Position numbers and translations under genes: made by a program. Below the pieces are notes generated by a model. That model ran no database searches. It saw only the letters and a program-made list of their open reading frames with translations, and had not been told where the DNA came from. Shown one piece after another: positions 32,471 to 41,789 of a stretch of DNA of 64,000 bases; position 1 is the stretch's first letter, and the number at the start of each line of letters is the position of its first letter. This stretch comes from Periplaneta americana (Eukaryota; Arthropoda; Insecta; Blattodea; Blattidae), in NCBI RefSeq assembly GCF_040183065.1, contig NC_091117.1:114839226-114903225 (forward strand). The letters run 5' to 3'.

Positions 32471-33356
32471 GCAGTACTTGCAGAGTATTAAGGGTGAGGA
32501 AGGTAGCAGAACTCAGAATATTGGCAGTGACTAAGGACAGAAGGCAGTTGCTCATTACATTGAAATAGTTTCTTTATTGTAAGTATTATTATTATTCATA
32601 TTGGTGTCGTATCCTTTTTTTTTTTTTCCTAGACAATTAGCTCAAGTGATGTGTGTACTCTGAAAATACAACTCATTGAATAAATAAAATTCATTATTTC
32701 AGATTATTGTGCTTGTCTTTTACACTTGCGTAGTAAAACAATGTAATAAGTACCGAAGTCCACCACTTATCATCCTATTTATTACCCATACTATTAAACT
32801 CAAACGTGAGTGTTCATTATCAGTCAGAGCGGTGCACTATAAACTACAACTGTGCAAATTTTTGTTAGTGTTGGTCTAATGATTTAGGAGATGTGATGTT
32901 TTTCTTTGTCTCCTGAAAAATTTATTTCTCTGGACTTTGGTCCTTATTCCACTGACCAATTCAATTATAGGCTAACAGTTTAAAGGTATACGTATACATG
33001 GATAAAACTATGATTCTCTATTCAAAAATTAAGTTTCAAAACTTCTGTCTTATGGAATGAAAAATTAAAGTTAAAATTTCATTAAATTTTTCTGATGAAC
33101 TAGATACTTACATTTAGATTTGATTAACTCTTATCATTTGTTTATGCAAAAGAATGTTCACATAAAAGTGTGTACTTACAATAATAGGCCGATGATAGTC
33201 AGAATTGAATTCATTTTCGTCAACTTCAAATTCCAATGGGATCATCTCAATTATTTCTGATAAATCATTACTGGGACTTCGGGGTTTTGGTCCACCACCA
33301 GTCTGATGTATTGCTTGGTGGTGCATTGAAATGGACTTTTTTGCATCCAATTTCTT

Positions 33357-34849
33357 TCAGGAGAGCCTGGAGCAAATTATTCGTTTTTAGAATAAATAGA
33401 CCACACCCTTCAACACTTGCATGTAATATGGACTTACATAAATATTTGCTATGTGCATTATTCCTATGCAGACCGATCCCATGCAGTCGTTCCATTGGCT
33501 TTGTAACAGTAATGTGGAGCACTCACCCGAGGAAACCAAGCAATAGAGGGTGGAGTGGATCAGTTCTGCTTACAGAGGTGTGGAAGAACTATGTGTACAC
33601 TGGCATATGAACCTATGTCAGCATATAACCACTCACCGCCCGTCAACAGATTTTGTTAGGTGGAGGCTGGAGTGGGGCCAATCTGTATAGGAACTCTCTG
33701 TATTAGGTCTACACTAAATAAACGAATTTCATAATCCAACAACACCAAATACGGTACTGGTTAGTTAAAATAATTATTCCATCTACAGTAATTCTCCAGA
33801 AAAGCTACAGTAAAGGAGGCAAAATTATTTTTTGCTTCACTGACTTTCTGAGATGTAGGCCTATACGGTGATACACACGTGGCTTTAGTTAGCAACCACA
33901 AATAGGTCTTTTTCAACATAAAAATTATGCGATACCTATATATTCTAATGTATTATTGTAGCCCCTCCCTTCTTCCTTAGCCTATCTGTTACAAATACAA
34001 CACTTGAGAGGTCTAGAACACAATACTAGGATCCATTTCCCTAGTAATTTGTCCAGGATTCATCACATATTAATATGTTGGTAATTAATAAATGGTAGAG
34101 GGGGAAGAGAGATGTGCCTCCTTTAGTAGGCCTACAGTTCTTCTAGAGAATTTCCCTTCCCCTTACATCCTGGACCTCTCAAGTGTTATAGGCCTACTGG
34201 GTACAAGTATGGGGAATAGGCTACAGCAGTGCTTTAGAATATATAGGTAAGTATCAGATGATTACTTACTTAGGTGAAGTTTTATTAATGTACTGCCAGT
34301 ATAGGAAATTAAAAACAAACACTGAAAATACCTTAGTTTTATAGTGTGGAGTAGCAGAAACTCGATGTGATCACTGGGAGAGCTGTGGTCCCACCCAACC
34401 CGCCCTAAATAGGTTCCTTACTTATATAGGAAAATCGTCATACTTGAAGGAAGAAGACGGCCATATTTCGTCGTTGTGACGTTATTTGAGGTGGAGTGGG
34501 AGAATGATTGCAGTGTCGCCAAATGTAGTAACCATTCATATTATCTTACATACCTAACCTAACCTAACCTAACCTAACGTGCTACACACCTATTGTAACA
34601 TTCCTAATGTTTAGCACACCTGTTGTAACATTCCTCACAGTTTCATTTCGTTTGCCGATATTGGGATCCCTGCTACACCTGTACCATATCGTCTGCTGGA
34701 ATTCTGAGTCCATCTAGTGGAAGTGAAGTGAAACTGCGACTCTGTTAATTAAGTTACGTTTCCGAAGTTTTTTCTGTGTTATCTGCAAGAATTATTGTGT
34801 CATTGTAGTGATAATTGGGTAATTTCCTAGAAGACGGGCAAAATCCAAC
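33357..34849. other. Non-coding stretch upstream of the Myb/SANT-like exons
   Basis: I looked for a SANT domain on the minus strand and found none. Plus-strand open frames near 33236-33610 overlap exon A and lack motifs. The sequence contains scattered TAGGCCTA octamers and the CCTAA run described separately. Confidence 0.45.
34553..34577. repeat. Interstitial telomere-like (CCTAA)5
   Basis: Five perfect CCTAA units, the complement of the insect telomere repeat TTAGG. Short and isolated in unique-looking sequence. A TTAGGTTAGGTTAG run occurs near 36467. Confidence 0.9.
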
Positions 34850-35197
34850 ATGGCTGACGAAAACTACCAAAAACCTTCTGCCAACTATGAAGTTCAAATG
34901 TCACTAAACATCGCAAAATCAAAGATGAAAAATCAAATATATATTCATATTTTTAAAGAAGAACAAGCCCTCCAAAAAAATGAAAATATATTTAATTTCT
35001 CGCCTTTTGTTTTTTTGGCGTTTGGTGGCATTCGAACTTCATATTTGGTAGTACTTTTCTGGCAGTTTTCGTCCGTACTTTACCCCCAAAAATCACTAAA
35101 ACACAAAACAAAACATAATAATTTATCACATTATCAAATAAAATTCAATTCTCATCGACGTCTTCAACGACAACCTCTTCACTTCCAGTATAAATGA
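34850..35197 (+). other. Unsupported open frame with good start context
   Basis: An ATG in a favourable context (CCAACATGGCTG) opens a 115-codon frame beginning MADENYQKPSANYEVQMSLN. I recognise no domain, and the rest of the frame is low-complexity and hydrophobic. It might be a first exon of an unknown gene with a donor not far downstream, or chance. Confidence 0.2.
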
Positions 35198-35461
35198 CAC
35201 AGGCTTTAAGGCAATCTAAACTTAAACCATGCAGGCAACAAAGAACTAAACCAACACTTTGTCGTACAGTCAACTGTGCATAAATAAACCACGTGTTTAC
35301 ACTAAATGAAATTCTCTTCGAACACTTATTACATCTTAACTTCTACAGAAAATTCAGTAAATAATTCCTTTAAACCACAGGAAAACAGTTTTCTTCTCAA
35401 CATTCAACACAATCCTTCTTCACCAGCGAAAGAACTAAACCAAAATCGACACAAAATTTAA

Positions 35462-35610
35462 TAGATAAATTTCAGAACACGGTTTCCTTCCTTTCCCTCT
35501 TACTTCAAAATTCCAATCTTGTGCACACAAAATAAATTATTGGCACTGAAAAGTGGCTTTTCGTAAGCATGATGATGCGCATTCGACAAATGCAGACAAA
35601 TCTACAATGT
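35462..35610 (+). repeat. Dispersed repeat family A copy
   Basis: The unit starts near GATAAATTTCAGAACACGG and runs to GACAAATCT. It matches 7607-7740 on the same strand and 37345-37497 inverted. The latter two could be the long terminal repeats of a fold-back element spanning 35462-37497. Confidence 0.8.
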
Positions 35611-35875
35611 AACACCACTCACGTCAAACAACCAAGAACAACAGGACAACGTCATTATCCATGAAAAATTAATGAAAATTCTAGAATTAATGATAACTAT
35701 AACCAATCAAATCACAAAAATCATAAAATGAGAAACTTTCATTAGCTTTTAGCCATCAGACACAACATAACACCACTCACGTCAAACAACCAAGAACAAC
35801 TGATAACGTCATTATCCATTCAAAATTAACGAAAATTCTAGAACAAATGACAACTATAACCAATAAAATTAAAAG
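35607..35875. repeat. Direct repeat of about 105 bp, two diverged copies
   Basis: Copies near 35609-35713 and 35766-35873 share CACCACTCACGTCAAACAAC, CAAGAACAAC and AACGTCATTATCCAT. Several substitutions and small indels separate them. No coding content. Confidence 0.8.
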
Positions 35876-36184
35876 AAAATCACGGCGACACCTAGTACAA
35901 AAACCTAGAACTAACATGTAAAAGTCACTAAAAGATCACTAACATTTAACTCTGAAATAAAGAAGTTGGTAATACTTACTATATTCAACCAAGTGCCCGT
36001 CTTCTATGAAATTACCGATAATTGCATTTATATTGTACAATAAAAATTAAAATGTGTCCTGGCTGAGATAAAAGTGTTCTAAATTGATTTCCAGTGCCAC
36101 AATCCCAGTGATAAACGTTTGAATATTCGTTGTGTGACCGTTGGAAGTGGCAGTAGGGTAGTAAAACTTGACCCTCACTTACTA

Positions 36185-36275
36185 ATGGCTTTTAAGGAAC
36201 CCGGAAGTTCATTGCCGCCCTCACATAAGCCCGTCATTGGTCCCTATTGTGAGCAAGATTAATCTAGTCTCTAAT
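36185..36275 (-). pseudogene. Non-LTR 3'-terminal coding fragment, second copy
   Basis: On the minus strand this repeats the tail found at 27590-27672 (INLA-x-RDQ, RAYVRAAMNFRVP, stop), with stop codons replacing two tryptophans. A 5'-truncated relic. Confidence 0.65.
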
Positions 36276-36416
36276 CAAATAATTATTATGTTAAAAGCAC
36301 CGGTAAGCCTATTTGTGGCTGCTGACTATAATCACGTGTTTATCATTATATGTATATGACTCATAGAAGTCAGTGAAGCGAAAAAAAATGTCTCCTCTCT
36401 AGGAAAGTTTTTGGTT

Positions 36417-36609
36417 AAACGAGCGTTGAGCGACTTCCGCCGATTTTGGAATAGACACCGACGCACTTAGGTTAGGTTAGTTTAGGCTTTTATTATCCCG
36501 TCAAGATGAAGGTGAAAGCGATTGAGTGTGATTTTTTGTTTTCTATGTTGGCAGTTCAAGTGCGTCAGTGTCTATTCCAAAATCGGCGGAAGTCGCTCAA
36601 CGCTCGTTT
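36417..36609. repeat. Near-perfect inverted repeat, 52-nt arms
   Basis: The arms at 36417-36468 and 36558-36609 match at 51 of 52 positions (start AAACGAGCGTTGAGCGACTT). They are separated by 89 bp that hold a TTAGG-like run. Weaker inverted similarity continues outward (GAAAGTTTTT versus CAAAGTTTTTTTC). The arms are GC-richer than the flanks. MITE-like; no target duplication identified. Confidence 0.9.
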
Positions 36610-36789
36610 CACAAAGTTTTTTTCTGGAGAATTACATCTACTCCCGTAACGAAACAGTAAAATAAATACCATTTTGAATGCATAATTTTATTTTACTTTC
36701 ATTATTTATTTTACTGGGTAATGATGAAGTGGAGAAATTATATTTGGCCTAATATTTGTAAAATACTTCGATGACTGTAACAGTTAAGA

Positions 36790-37060
36790 TTAAGGTGGTG
36801 TTAAGAGTTATGTTTACGTACAATTCTATTAGTTATAGTCGTAATTGTAATTAAAAACACGTGGCATTGAAGATGTAACAAGATTAATTTACTCAAGGTG
36901 GTGTTGTTATGTTTACGTACAATTCTGTTAATATATTAGTAAGACCGTAACACTGGCATTGAAGATGTAACATGATTATTTTAGGCCTACCCAAAGTTTA
37001 TAGACGTAATTGTAATTGAAACATCTCAAGGTATAGCATATAGAGTCACGAAGCTTTACT
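36790..37060. repeat. Imperfect direct repeats of about 100 bp
   Basis: AAGGTGGTGTT, ATGTTTACGTACAATTCT and GTGGCATTGAAGATGTAAC recur at 36792-36885 and 36896-36975. A third partial copy of the last motif lies near 37222. Confidence 0.7.
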
Positions 37061-37079
37061 TGCTAGGAACAATAGACTG

Positions 37080-37190
37080 TGCAAGGCACTTTTCTGTGCC
37101 AATAATTTATTTTATGTGCACAGGGTTGGAATTCTGAAGTAAGAGGGAAAGGTAGGAATCCGTGTTCTGAAATTTATCCCTTTTGAAATT
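37080..37190 (-). repeat. Dispersed repeat family A, partial inverted copy
   Basis: Contains the complement of the family core (AATAATTTATTTTATGTGCA, GGAATTCTGAAGTAAGAGGG). Truncated at its left. Confidence 0.75.
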
Positions 37191-37344
37191 ACAGACCTAA
37201 TTATACTCGTAATTGAAAACACGTGGCATTGAAAATGTAACGATGACGCAATCCTAATACGAATTTCGATTTTACTTCATAAATATAGCGATTCGGGAAA
37301 ATTTTAGAACATGGATTGCACCTACCAAATTATGTCTTAAAATA

Positions 37345-37497
37345 CTAAAAAGAGCAGATTTGTCTGCGTTTGTCGAATGCGCATCATTATATTTGCGAAA
37401 AGGCACTTTTCAGTGCCAATAATTTATTTTGTGTGCACAAGGTTGGAATTTTGAAGTAAGAGGGAAAGGGTGCAATCCATGTTCTGGAGTTTATCCA
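37345..37497 (-). repeat. Dispersed repeat family A, full inverted copy
   Basis: From AGCAGATTTGTCTGCGTTTG to GGAGTTTATCC. It is the inverted partner of 35462-35610. Confidence 0.8.
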
Positions 37498-37987
37498 ACA
37501 TACTTTATCGCTATTATCCCAATTGGGCGCTCTCCTCCTCTTGGTGTCGTTGGTGCATTCCATTCTTTCAAAAGAAGAAAACTAAATGCATTCGAGCGCG
37601 CCAAAATGTCTCCTGCTTCTGCGATCACGTGGTTGAAACGTCATGAAACTATGGCTGCGTTCAGCCGGGACAGCGCTGAGGTAGCGCTTAAACAGCTACA
37701 GCACTGAACGCCTTGCTGCGGTTAAACTATAAAACGTCTTTGCTTGCTGCCCGACAGCGCTGGAATAGCGGCCGCCATTTTTTGTAGCAAAATTGTTTTC
37801 GCTGCAAGCCAGCGAAAGTGGACGGGGTAGACATCACAGTCTAATATATACAGTCGCGCAACTTCAACACTTTTTTTGCCAACATTCGCGACACTAGCGC
37901 CCAAGCGGCAGGCAAGGCACTGGTCATAGGTTTGATACAGCCAGCACGTGCTTTAAAGGGATGCGAGATGTTATAAAAACGTTTTAA
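37498..37987. other. GC-richer non-coding stretch
   Basis: Base composition rises here (for example CAGCGCTGGAATAGCGGCCG near 37755) compared with the flanks. No coding region is supported. It may be a promoter-like or element-derived segment. Confidence 0.35.
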
Positions 37988-37996
37988 TCATGCGTA

Positions 37997-38085
37997 GGAA
38001 GACAATGTGTGCAATGACGAAAATTGCAGTAACAACAAGTTTAAATCTCCGAATTTGTCGTTCTTCAGATTTCCTAAAGACCAAG
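37997..38085 (+). pseudogene. THAP domain N-terminal fragment
   Basis: One plus-strand frame reads CNDENCSNNKFKSPNLSFFR then FPKDQEKII, matching the start of a THAP zinc finger (C-x4-C, then the SFFRFPKD motif). The frame is preceded by a TAG and soon ends downstream, and no C-x2-H half is visible. It is probably a relic of a P-like or THAP-bearing transposon. Confidence 0.5.
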
Positions 38086-39200
38086 AGAAAATCATAACTC
38101 AGTCATAACCAATAATCCACGTTGTAGGTAGCCTACCTATTGTGTTCTATAAAACATTTATTACTTATCAGTTACCTATTTGTATGTCAGGAAGGAGAGT
38201 TTAAATAAAAACAAAGTAACTACCTGTTACAGTATATTATTTTTTGCAGAGATCATAATATGTGTAAATGTGTAACGATTCCGATTTTGGATAATATATC
38301 TACAGACTAACTATGAAAACAAAATGTCAGACTCTTGATTATAGTATTATAATATCACTAATAACTTTGCAACAAATCATCACTTTGCAAAAATTAATAT
38401 TGAACAGAATATCACGAAAAAATAATCAAATATCACCGCTCGATTGCTTTTATTGTATCATGCGCATGCGCAAACCCACGACATAGAGGAGCAGTCACAG
38501 AGTACTGAATACGGAGCAGATTTCGATAGCGATATTTTGTCACAGATGTTTCGCGTCGTCAGTCACAGGTTCATCTGTGACAAAATATCTGTTTGTGAAA
38601 TATCGGCCACCTCTAAGGCCCGTAACGCACTTGAAGAATTTTCGCTAGCGAGAAATGCGTTGCGAGAAAATAAAAAAATTGATAACATGGATTCAAATGG
38701 ACGTCCACACACTGGAAGTAATTCTCGTTCGAGGCAAAACCCTCGCGCTAGATTCTCGTTGAAATCGGTAGCTCAGCGAATTTTCTTGACACATTTATCA
38801 AAGATGTTTGACATTTATAGTCTTTATGACGATTGAATGTAGAAAAAGATATCACAGGTGACGATGAATTGTATTGGTTTTATCTGAAAATGAGGAAATA
38901 TGGCTGATAATTGCAGTCAGAAACTTATTGAACTTGTACTATGTCACCCGTAGACCTAATTATATGATACACGGGATGAAAACTATAAAAACATGAAACT
39001 TAAAAAGAAATCTGAGACAAATATCAGATTATCTGAAAATAAAAAGGACTATATCTTATTTGATGAGATTTAATAGTATTAATTAAATACAGTATTTTAA
39101 ATAATGTATCTGTAAGTCTTAAGAGTTTACATAATTTTAATCAGAACATAGAAAAGAATCCTCTATCATATCATGAATAGCAAAAAACTGAAGTCCATTC
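38086..39200. other. Stretch without recognised gene
   Basis: A 130-codon plus-strand frame (38444-38836) spans the perfect hairpin at 38531-38589 and shows no domain. Left unassigned. Confidence 0.4.
38531..38589. repeat. Perfect 18-bp hairpin
   Basis: GATATTTTGTCACAGATG at 38531-38548 and its exact complement at 38572-38589, with a 23-nt loop. The size is short for an insect miRNA precursor. Possible element-internal hairpin. Confidence 0.75.
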
Positions 39201-39203
39201 ACA

Positions 39204-39600
39204 GCCGACTTGATGCTCGCTTCGATTCCCCTTTACCGGCCTTGACAATTCATTTTGATTCCTGTGTTAAAGCTGTAATCGAGAAAATATTAAATTCCCG
39301 CCAGATGGCACTGACTCCCAAGGTTCACTGAGGAATGTGTGTATGGTTTCTTGTACGATTATAATTAGTAATATTGCGCTTCTTTCTACTGGTATAAGAG
39401 TTTATTGTGATATGATTCAAAATGACGTATTATTGTGTACTATTGTGTACTTCGAATAGAAAAAAAGAGTGGAGGAGCAATATCATTCCATGAATTTCCG
39501 AGTGACAGGGAAACATGATTATATTTCGTGACCATAATATTGTACGAAATGGAAATAGGCTATAAAAATTGGAGTTGTATCCTTCGAAGAGGTGAACAAA
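39204..39600 (+). pseudogene. THAP transposon 5' end with decayed THAP domain
   Basis: The terminal-like motif GCCGACTTGATGCTCGCTTC at 39204 is followed by a region leading to an ATG at 39421. The frame reads MTYYCVLLCTSNRKK, and after a frameshift GAISFHEFPSDRETW. This matches a THAP finger (C-x4-C, then SFH-x-FP-x-D). The motif recurs at 41331 and inverted at 43904-43924, so it marks the 5' end of a THAP/P-like family. The rest of this copy is not found downstream. Confidence 0.55.
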
Positions 39601-39616
39601 TTCAAATATTTTATTT

Positions 39617-39806
39617 TATTTTAGTAGGTTATTTTACGACGCTTTATCAACATCTTTGGCTATTTAGCGTCTGCATGAGATGAAGATAATAATGCCGTGA
39701 AGTGAGTCGAAGGTCCAACACTGAAAGTTACCCAGCATTTGCTCATATTGGGTTGAGGGAAAACCCCGGAAAAAACCTCAACCAGGTAACTTGTCCCACC
39801 GGGAAT
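39617..39806 (-). mobile_element. SINE, second family, truncated tRNA head
   Basis: On the minus strand the body TACCTGGTTGAGGTTTTTTC, then GGGGTTTTCCCTCAACCCAA, is followed by a tail region ending in GTCGTAAAATAACCTACTAA. The expected tRNA-like head (A and B boxes) would lie beyond 39806 but is missing, so the copy is 5'-truncated. I recognise the family from cockroach-type genomes by memory. Its body is homologous to the body of the SINE at 18672-18932. Confidence 0.8.
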
Positions 39807-39929
39807 TCTGAGAGACAAGTAGTCTAACCGAATTTTATAAATGGGACTTTGTTTTAAATTTAAAGGCTGCATGTCTACTGGTTCAAAAAATAAATCAGTA
39901 TAATTATTTTGATCATTACTACCGCCCAT

Positions 39930-40890
39930 TTTACATCCCTTAATGTTTATATTTCCATTTTATCTTCTGACTAAAGATTAACAGAAGCTACACATAGGAT
40001 TTAAAGGGATTTAAGGTGATGAGTTAGTCAGTCTGTTGATTATAGACTTTTTATATAAGTTATCTTTATACTTTATAGTAATGAGGAAAAGGTTATGTAA
40101 CGGCAACTGAAATTATCTCGAAAACTGTGTGACGGGAACTGGTCCCTTTTCATATACATGCAAACATTATAGACTGCCGTAGTTCTATAGTTAGCTAGTA
40201 TAGGTCTCGCAAGCAAGGATTACCGACGAAAGGAATGCGAATAAAACAATGCGATATGGAAGAGCGGGCGACAAGAAAGGTCACGAGATAGCTTGAACGA
40301 TATTCAAGAGTTCAGTCGGAAGAGAAAAGACATCGATAGAATCAATCGCGTTGTGATAGTTACATTACGACTTTAGTTTGGTTCATTGCTTGTGAATACG
40401 TGTCTTGTATCGCACGGTGTTATTATTTCATTCGTAAATATATGTAGTGCGTTTAATTCACTTCGAATTTTTCTCTTGCTACGTCCTTTATTTCTACAGC
40501 GATGTCCTCATTTGTTCATCATCTTGGAAGAGACGGTACTTCCATCGGCCCGCACCGCTCGCTTCCTCGGCGTGCCTACATACACACTTCAAAACGGACA
40601 GCAAAGCCACTATTGCTTTTTGGTAATGTGATAGTGTATAGTTTCTGGAGGTGATTGTCCATCGAGTCCACTTCGATATGTTTACTCTTACATCCCACTC
40701 ATTGCTTGTGACAGATTAAAGCCGAACTTGTAGCAACTTTCGCTCTGCAGTTCAGATTAACAAAATCCATCTGCCAAAATCCCTGGCTCCTACTGTACAG
40801 TAAATAGCTATATACGTGTTCAACAATGTTTATTTCTCTATAGTTTAAATTCTTGCCAGTTTCTTGATCATTGTAATTTTGTGTGAGTGA
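39930..40890. other. Stretch without recognised gene
   Basis: No supported coding region or bounded repeat. A GC-richer run lies at 40520-40600. Confidence 0.45.
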
Positions 40891-40899
40891 ACAGACATA

Positions 40900-41010
40900 A
40901 TGCCAAAGGAAAAAAATAGCAAAACATATTCGCTTAAACAGTGGATTGAGGAGAATCCTACATTATCAACGGATGGGAAAATTGTCCTCTGCCACGTCTG
41001 TGACAAAAAT
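40900..41010 (+). pseudogene. hAT (CGGBP1-like) first exon
   Basis: A 37-codon exon, MPKEKNSKTYSLKQWIEENP, TLSTDGKIVLCHVCDKN, ends AAAAAT|GTGAGTT. It has the same length, the same C-x2-C half-finger and the same exon end as the first exon of the hAT gene at 8874-8984, so it is the same gene structure in a diverged family member. I could not find the second exon downstream. Confidence 0.7.
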
Positions 41011-41144
41011 GTGAGTTAATTTTATTATAAATATTTATTATAGCCTATTATAAATTATAATATCAATATAACTCTGGAGTAAATATTTTTGTTATATTAT
41101 TTACAGTAAGTTTTTTTTTGCCAGAAAATTTGGAGAAATATTTA

Positions 41145-41327
41145 GTATGTATTGTAACCACTGCCTGTTGGATCGCATCTTATGGCTGCTTACAATGCCT
41201 GCTCAATCAGCGCTAATGTGCATGCACCGCCGTCTGGATTGTAATAACCTTTCAGCAGACTATTTACGTAGAATGGACTTTATAGAGCAGGCAGTATATT
41301 GCAATCCCGACGGCGGTGTGTGCAGGC
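41145..41327. repeat. Imperfect inverted repeat
   Basis: Around 41217-41247 (GCACCGCCGTCTGGATTGTA) and 41293-41327 (complement of GCACACACCGCCGTCGGGAT) the strands pair. ACTGCCTG motifs occur at 41160 and, inverted, at 41287. Probably a small MITE-like fold. Confidence 0.55.
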
Positions 41328-41789
41328 ACGGCCGACTTGATGCTCCCTTCGCTTCTTTGTATACGGCCTTCACAATAGTAATCTTATTCTGAAATTGGTT
41401 AGTTTCTCAATTCCACCACGAGGCGCTGTCTGCCAAGGTTTGGTGTCCACAGAAAAAATACTCAATATGAATTAAAATAAATGGTTAAAGAGTAATAATA
41501 ACACTTGTAAATAATAAATAAGAAAATAATGAGTATTGTTATGTTTAATTCTATTAATTATGGCAAAGGCATGAGTTTAAAAGCAGGGAAGGTAACACAT
41601 AATAACCTATTCAGTTTAAGTAACATGATGGCAGAGGCGTAATTTTGTAGTTCATTCACTTGGTAGCACCCTTAGGCTAAGCTGCGATGTTTCAAAGTAA
41701 TCACTTGGATAATTATTTACCATAACTTGTACTAAGTTTTAAAATTTCACTCATTGCACTGATACATTCCACTTGATATTGCAGATTCA

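Larger units (their letters stand above)
31019..32962 (+). mobile_element. DNA transposon, 4-bp TSD, DUF7869/Sola-like (second)
   Basis: It begins GAAGCGGTCAGTGGAATAAG at 31019 and ends in the inverted complement of GAATTGGTCAGTGGAATAAG at 32962. TIRs are about 33 bp with a few mismatches. AATT flanks both sides (31015-31018 and 32963-32966). Internal near-terminal motifs GAAGTCCA and GACTTTGGAC recur at 31046, 31200, 32753 and 32930. It lies in the intron between exons A and B of the Myb/SANT-like gene and is itself interrupted by a retrotransposon fragment. Confidence 0.75.
30245..33356 (-). pseudogene. Myb/SANT-like DNA-binding protein gene, four exons
   Basis: Four minus-strand exons with GT-AG borders can be read. 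Exon A (about 33356-33180): KKLDAKKSISMHHQAIHQTG, GGPKPRSPSNDL, an acidic tail, ending CCTATTATT|GTAAGT. Exon B (30985-30899): DITTVVDSGRLFTNEAELGS, stop, SQLNPFSE. Exon C (30819-30722): VPDVSLTLENPVDETRPPTR, then a basic K/R cluster. Exon D (30454-30245): DDECMIAIQQTVQKRSEEML and a coiled coil to the stop. The TGGGP linker and terminal coiled coil are typical of MSANTD/zeste-like proteins. The SANT domain upstream is not found. An in-frame TGA in B and a phase mismatch between C and D suggest decay. Confidence 0.6.
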
